From an uncultured Lachnospiraceae bacterium (lineage in GTDB: Bacteria; Bacillota; Clostridia; Lachnospirales; Lachnospiraceae), in contig URQQ01000032.1 of NCBI GenBank assembly GCA_900549995.1, positions 1-53,415 of the forward strand: 53,415 bases of DNA, given 5' to 3'. Below are positions 50,467 through 53,415 of the stretch, in pieces. The position numbers and the translations under genes are program-made. The notes beneath the pieces are model-generated. The model ran no database searches. It was not told where the DNA came from and saw only the letters and a program-made list of their open reading frames with translations. Positions within the stretch are counted from its first letter, which is position 1, and every line of letters starts with the position of its first letter.

Positions 50467-51465
50467 ATGAGAAAAGTATCAGCAGTTTTATTAACAGTAA
50501 TCATGGCGGCAGGTTTACTCGTGGGCTGTAAATCTGGAGACAGCAGTGAAGGCGGTTCAGCAGATAACGGAAAGATGAAGATCATGGTTGCCAGCAGTGA
50601 CATGTCACAGTCGTTTTATTCCTGGCTTGCGAACTCAACGGCAGAGGAATTCAGCAAAAAATATCCGGATGCAGAAGTGACGATTACAGATTGTGCTGGC
50701 GATCCATCAAATGTAATTAATTTCCTTGAACAGGCAGTTACTGATAAATATAAAGGTGTGATTATGGATAAGCCGGATCACGAACAGGATACGAAAGAAC
50801 TGGTAGAAGCCTGTGAAGAAGCAGGATGCCATGTGATTTTCACCAATAATACAGAGGTAGAGGATGGCATTGCCCAGGGAGTCGGCCTTGATAATTATCC
50901 GCTTGGATTTACGATCGGCGGGGTAGCGGCAGAAAAACTGCCGAAGAATGCGAAGGTATTAATTGTAGAGTCTACTGCAGGCAACCAGGGATGTATTGAC
51001 AGAACACAGGGATTTCTGGATGCAATCAAAGACGCAGGGCGTGATGATGTTGAGATTCTCGACCAACAGGCAGCAGGTGACTGGTCAAAAGAAAAGGCAA
51101 TGACTGTTATGGAAGATTTTCTGCAGAAGTATGATAAATTCGATGCAGTATACTCTTTATGTGATGATATGACCTGCGGCTGTATAGAAGCCTGTGCAAA
51201 TGCCGGATTGGACACAAAAGCGATCCAGTTCTACGGAGTTGATGGCCTTGGAAATGGCTGCCTGTCGGTAAAAGATGGTGATATGACAGCAACTGTTCTG
51301 CAGAACGCAGATGATATTGCTGCAAAGGCAGTTGAACTTTGGGCTGGTATGGAAGATGGAAGTATCACAGATTCCAAGAATTATGCACTGGATCCAACAA
51401 TTATCACAAGCGACAATGTAGATGAAATTATAGCGATGCATAAAGAAAACGGAATGATGGATTAA
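50467..51465 (+). CDS. Sugar-binding lipoprotein (RbsB type)
   Basis: 332 residues. The signal peptide ends in LVGC with Cys21. A periplasmic-binding-protein type 1 (LacI-like) fold follows: MKIMVASSDMSQSFYSWLANSTAEEF, then DKYKGVIMDKPDHEQDTKELVEACEEAGCHVIFTNN, DAVYSLCDDMTCGCIEACANAGL and YGVDGLGNG. It is the receptor of the importer; rhamnose or a related sugar is likely from the neighbouring rhamnosidase, an inference. AAGGAG precedes ATG, and the gene is followed by a terminator. Confidence 0.93.
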   Translation: MRKVSAVLLTVIMAAGLLVGCKSGDSSEGGSADNGKMKIMVASSDMSQSFYSWLANSTAEEFSKKYPDAEVTITDCAGDPSNVINFLEQAVTDKYKGVIMDKPDHEQDTKELVEACEEAGCHVIFTNNTEVEDGIAQGVGLDNYPLGFTIGGVAAEKLPKNAKVLIVESTAGNQGCIDRTQGFLDAIKDAGRDDVEILDQQAAGDWSKEKAMTVMEDFLQKYDKFDAVYSLCDDMTCGCIEACANAGLDTKAIQFYGVDGLGNGCLSVKDGDMTATVLQNADDIAAKAVELWAGMEDGSITDSKNYALDPTIITSDNVDEIIAMHKENGMMD

Positions 51466-51505
51466 AATGTGAAGAAACTAATTCAAGGTGATGAGTGATG
51501 ATCTG

Positions 51506-51540
51506 GAGAAGCTGTTGCGTAAAAGCGACAGCTTCTTTCA
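51506..51540 (+). terminator. Terminator of the ABC importer operon
   Basis: GAAGCTGT (51508-51515) pairs with ACAGCTTC (51528-51535), extended by GC pairs inside, then TTTC. Confidence 0.75.
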
Positions 51541-51586
51541 CTGATTTAACTTAGAAAAATTTAGTTTAATTATTAAAATAATTTAC

Positions 51587-51615
51587 TTGACTATTCACTG
51601 ATGCTGCTATAGAAT
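51587..51615 (+). promoter_or_regulatory. Promoter of the LacI-family regulator gene
   Basis: TTGACT (51587-51592), 17 bases, TAGAAT (51610-51615), 57 bases before the start. Confidence 0.65.
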
Positions 51616-51671
51616 CATTGTAAAATAAAGGCCGTTCAGAAAAGTCTGGTAGATAAGAGGAGAGTTATTAA

Positions 51672-52682
51672 ATGAAGAATGTAAAGCTTAAAGATATAGC
51701 AGACCGTCTGGGGGTATCTGCGACAACGGTGTCAATGGTACTGAACGGACGGTCAATCAGTGTCTCTGAAAAGACGCGTCAGGAGATTACCCGAACCGCT
51801 GATGAGATGGGGTATATCAAACGTCTGGCACCGAAACCAATTGCCCTGTTTGTGCCGGATTTTAATAATATGTATTACTCGGAATTTACGAAGTGGCTTT
51901 CATTATATGCACAGGACATGGGGTATAATCTGATTGTATATGACTCGAACAATAACAGCCAGAGAGAATTAAACAATCTCTCAGCGCTGACGAGCAGGAA
52001 TGTCTGCGGAATTATTATGGCGATGACGTCGCCGGGTTCTGAAATACGTATGCTGATCAATCAAAAAAGCGGCCCGGGAAAAATTCCTGTTGTGCTGATC
52101 GATATCAGTAACCCAACTTTTAACTGCCATAAGATTTCGACCGATAACTACCTTGGAGAGTATATGGCGGTGGAATATCTTCTGTCGCTGGGGCACAAGC
52201 GGATCGGACATATCTGCGGCCCGATCAGCTCAAGCAATGTTGATAATGGATGCATTGACCGTCTGAATGGTTATAAGAATGCTTTTGCGGATAATGGCCT
52301 GAGTTACGAGGATTCATGGATTGTGGAAGGCGTATTTAATATGGAGAGCGGCTACCATCTGACACAGCAACTGTTAGATCAAAATGTTACAGCAATTGCT
52401 ACTCAGAATGACATGCAGGCTTTCGGGGTGTATCATTATCTGAAAGAGCATGGCATCGATATTCCGAATGATGTTTCCCTGATTGGGTTTGATGATGTTT
52501 CCTTCAGTTCGGTGCTTGAGACGCCTTTGACGACGGTATCCCAGAAGGTTCCGCTTCTGGCAAGGAAGGCGATTGACTTGATTACCGATGAGGTTTCACA
52601 TTATGCGATATCGGGGAAGGTGATGTTTAAGGGGGAACCGGAGCTGGTTATACGTAAGAGTGTGAAGGATTTGAGAAAATAA
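51672..52682 (+). CDS. LacI-family transcriptional regulator
   Basis: 336 residues. The N-terminal LacI helix-turn-helix and hinge (VKLKDIADRLGVSATTVSMVLNGRSISVSEKTRQEI) precede a periplasmic-binding-like sensor domain (about 57-330) with SLGHKRIGHICGP and DDVSFSSVLETPLTTVSQKV. Such proteins are sugar-responsive repressors. The position after the rhamnosidase/importer genes makes that operon the likely target. It has its own promoter and AAGAGGAGAG ahead of ATG. Confidence 0.93.
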   Translation: MKNVKLKDIADRLGVSATTVSMVLNGRSISVSEKTRQEITRTADEMGYIKRLAPKPIALFVPDFNNMYYSEFTKWLSLYAQDMGYNLIVYDSNNNSQRELNNLSALTSRNVCGIIMAMTSPGSEIRMLINQKSGPGKIPVVLIDISNPTFNCHKISTDNYLGEYMAVEYLLSLGHKRIGHICGPISSSNVDNGCIDRLNGYKNAFADNGLSYEDSWIVEGVFNMESGYHLTQQLLDQNVTAIATQNDMQAFGVYHYLKEHGIDIPNDVSLIGFDDVSFSSVLETPLTTVSQKVPLLARKAIDLITDEVSHYAISGKVMFKGEPELVIRKSVKDLRK

Positions 52683-53415
52683 TAATTGTTGGGATAAGTA
52701 AAAAGGTTTTTAATATGGAGGATAATCCTTGGAATGCAGTAGACCAGACCTTTCGTCTGCGAATTTCTGTGTTCATATTGGTTTAATTAAAACTTCGAAA
52801 TTTTATTTTTGCAAGTTCAAATTTTGCGTTTTAAAATATATGTATTTGATGTAAAATTAGTCATATGGAATCTCCTCTTTTTCTGTTTATTAAGGTTTTA
52901 TTGTGGTGATTTAATTTTATACCAAAAAGGGATTAGATTCCTTTTATTTTGTACTATTTCTAAAAGTTTATTACTATGACACTGATAAAATTAGAGGATG
53001 TGGATAAACTTGAGGAAATTTAAGAAAAATACTTTTATTGGCTTCTATTATTAAGGTTATGAGAATTTACTTAAAATAGATAATACAGAAGAAACGGGTG
53101 GTTATAAATTAAAAGTGGTATATTCAAGTGTAAGGAAATAAGGGGTGGGTAGAATTATTGAGTATATAGAAATCGGAAAATCAGGTGGTGCGAATGGTAT
53201 GCTCACAGAAAAATATTGAGAGATTCGCACCTAAGAATAACAGGCATTTTGCATAAAAGTAAGGTGTAAAGTCAATTTGATCGTTTCGGCATTAAAAATA
53301 ATAAACAGAAGATTGTAAATATTTACCAAAATGTGGTGATGAGAATTAGCATATTTTGCTGTCATCTCCTGTGAAGGAGGTGTGGATTTAAACAGATGAT
53401 GATGTTTTCAATCGT
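52683..53415. other. 733 bases without a convincing gene
   Basis: AT-rich. A 23-codon frame after ATGGAGGAT (52715) has no family likeness. A hairpin at 53187-53231 (GGTGCGAAT/ATTCGCACC with an inner CTCA/TGAG stem) looks like structured RNA. At 53363-53382 an 8-base stem folds the AAGGAGGTG ribosome site onto CATCTCCT. An ATG-ATG-ATG start at 53396 may open a gene that continues past the window. Confidence 0.45.

Noticed and set aside
1..53415. CRISPR arrays, tRNA or rRNA genes, complete insertion sequences
   Set aside because: No spaced direct repeats, cloverleaf-like sequences ending in a T-loop, rRNA words or intact transposase genes were recognised.

Overview
The window looks like a chromosomal segment of a spore-forming, low-to-moderate-GC Firmicute, most likely a gut Lachnospiraceae. 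The reasons are the DnaE/PfkA/MurI/SpoIIID sequences, strong AGGAGG ribosome sites, several GTG/TTG starts, lipoprotein signals of Gram-positive type and carbohydrate genes typical of that family. Species is not assigned.

Region 1 (1-26,030) is core genome. It holds dnaE, pfkA, murI with a DUF1934 gene, a small membrane protein, cardiolipin synthase, a lipoprotein trigger-factor/FKBP-type foldase, an anchored extracellular protein and spoIIID. Then come an operon of ICMT-like methyltransferase, GH3-type adenylating enzyme and a membrane GGDEF/HD-GYP protein, an operon of solute-binding lipoprotein, YesM-type kinase and YesN-type regulator, a GPH sugar symporter, a histidine-less HPr-like protein, a MATE exporter and guaA.

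Region 2 (about 26,040-44,000) is accessory and AT-rich. Right after the guaA terminator lie decayed mobilization genes (truncated XRE regulator, relaxase tail, TnpV), then XRE regulators and a one-polypeptide Type IIG restriction-modification enzyme with its own controller and an 18-bp inverted repeat. A 15-bp repeat brackets this block. It is followed by a 30-codon holin-like type I toxin with an antisense RNA on the other strand, a DUF5677-like protein, a tightly coupled HNH nuclease-methyltransferase-peptide deformylase operon, and a UvrD/helicase IV-like protein. The right part (40.2-43.7 kb, minus strand) is the wreck of a Tn916-like conjugative element. It retains orf23/orf22 (DUF961) genes, a proteasome-like Ntn hydrolase, a broken tcpA fused to an integrase tail that lacks its catalytic tyrosine, and the end of a sortase-anchored surface protein.

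Region 3 (44,100-52,700) is a carbohydrate locus: an XRE/GyrI-like regulator divergent from a GH78 alpha-L-rhamnosidase, an RbsABC-like sugar ABC importer and a LacI-family regulator. The logical reading is release and import of rhamnose-containing sugars under LacI control. The last 730 bases hold no convincing gene but do hold RNA-like hairpins.

The most distinctive signals are promoters buried inside terminator-like hairpins that also contain the gene's ribosome site (spoIIID, MATE gene), the type I toxin/antisense pair, the defence-like cluster at 29-40 kb, and the GH3/HD-GYP operon.
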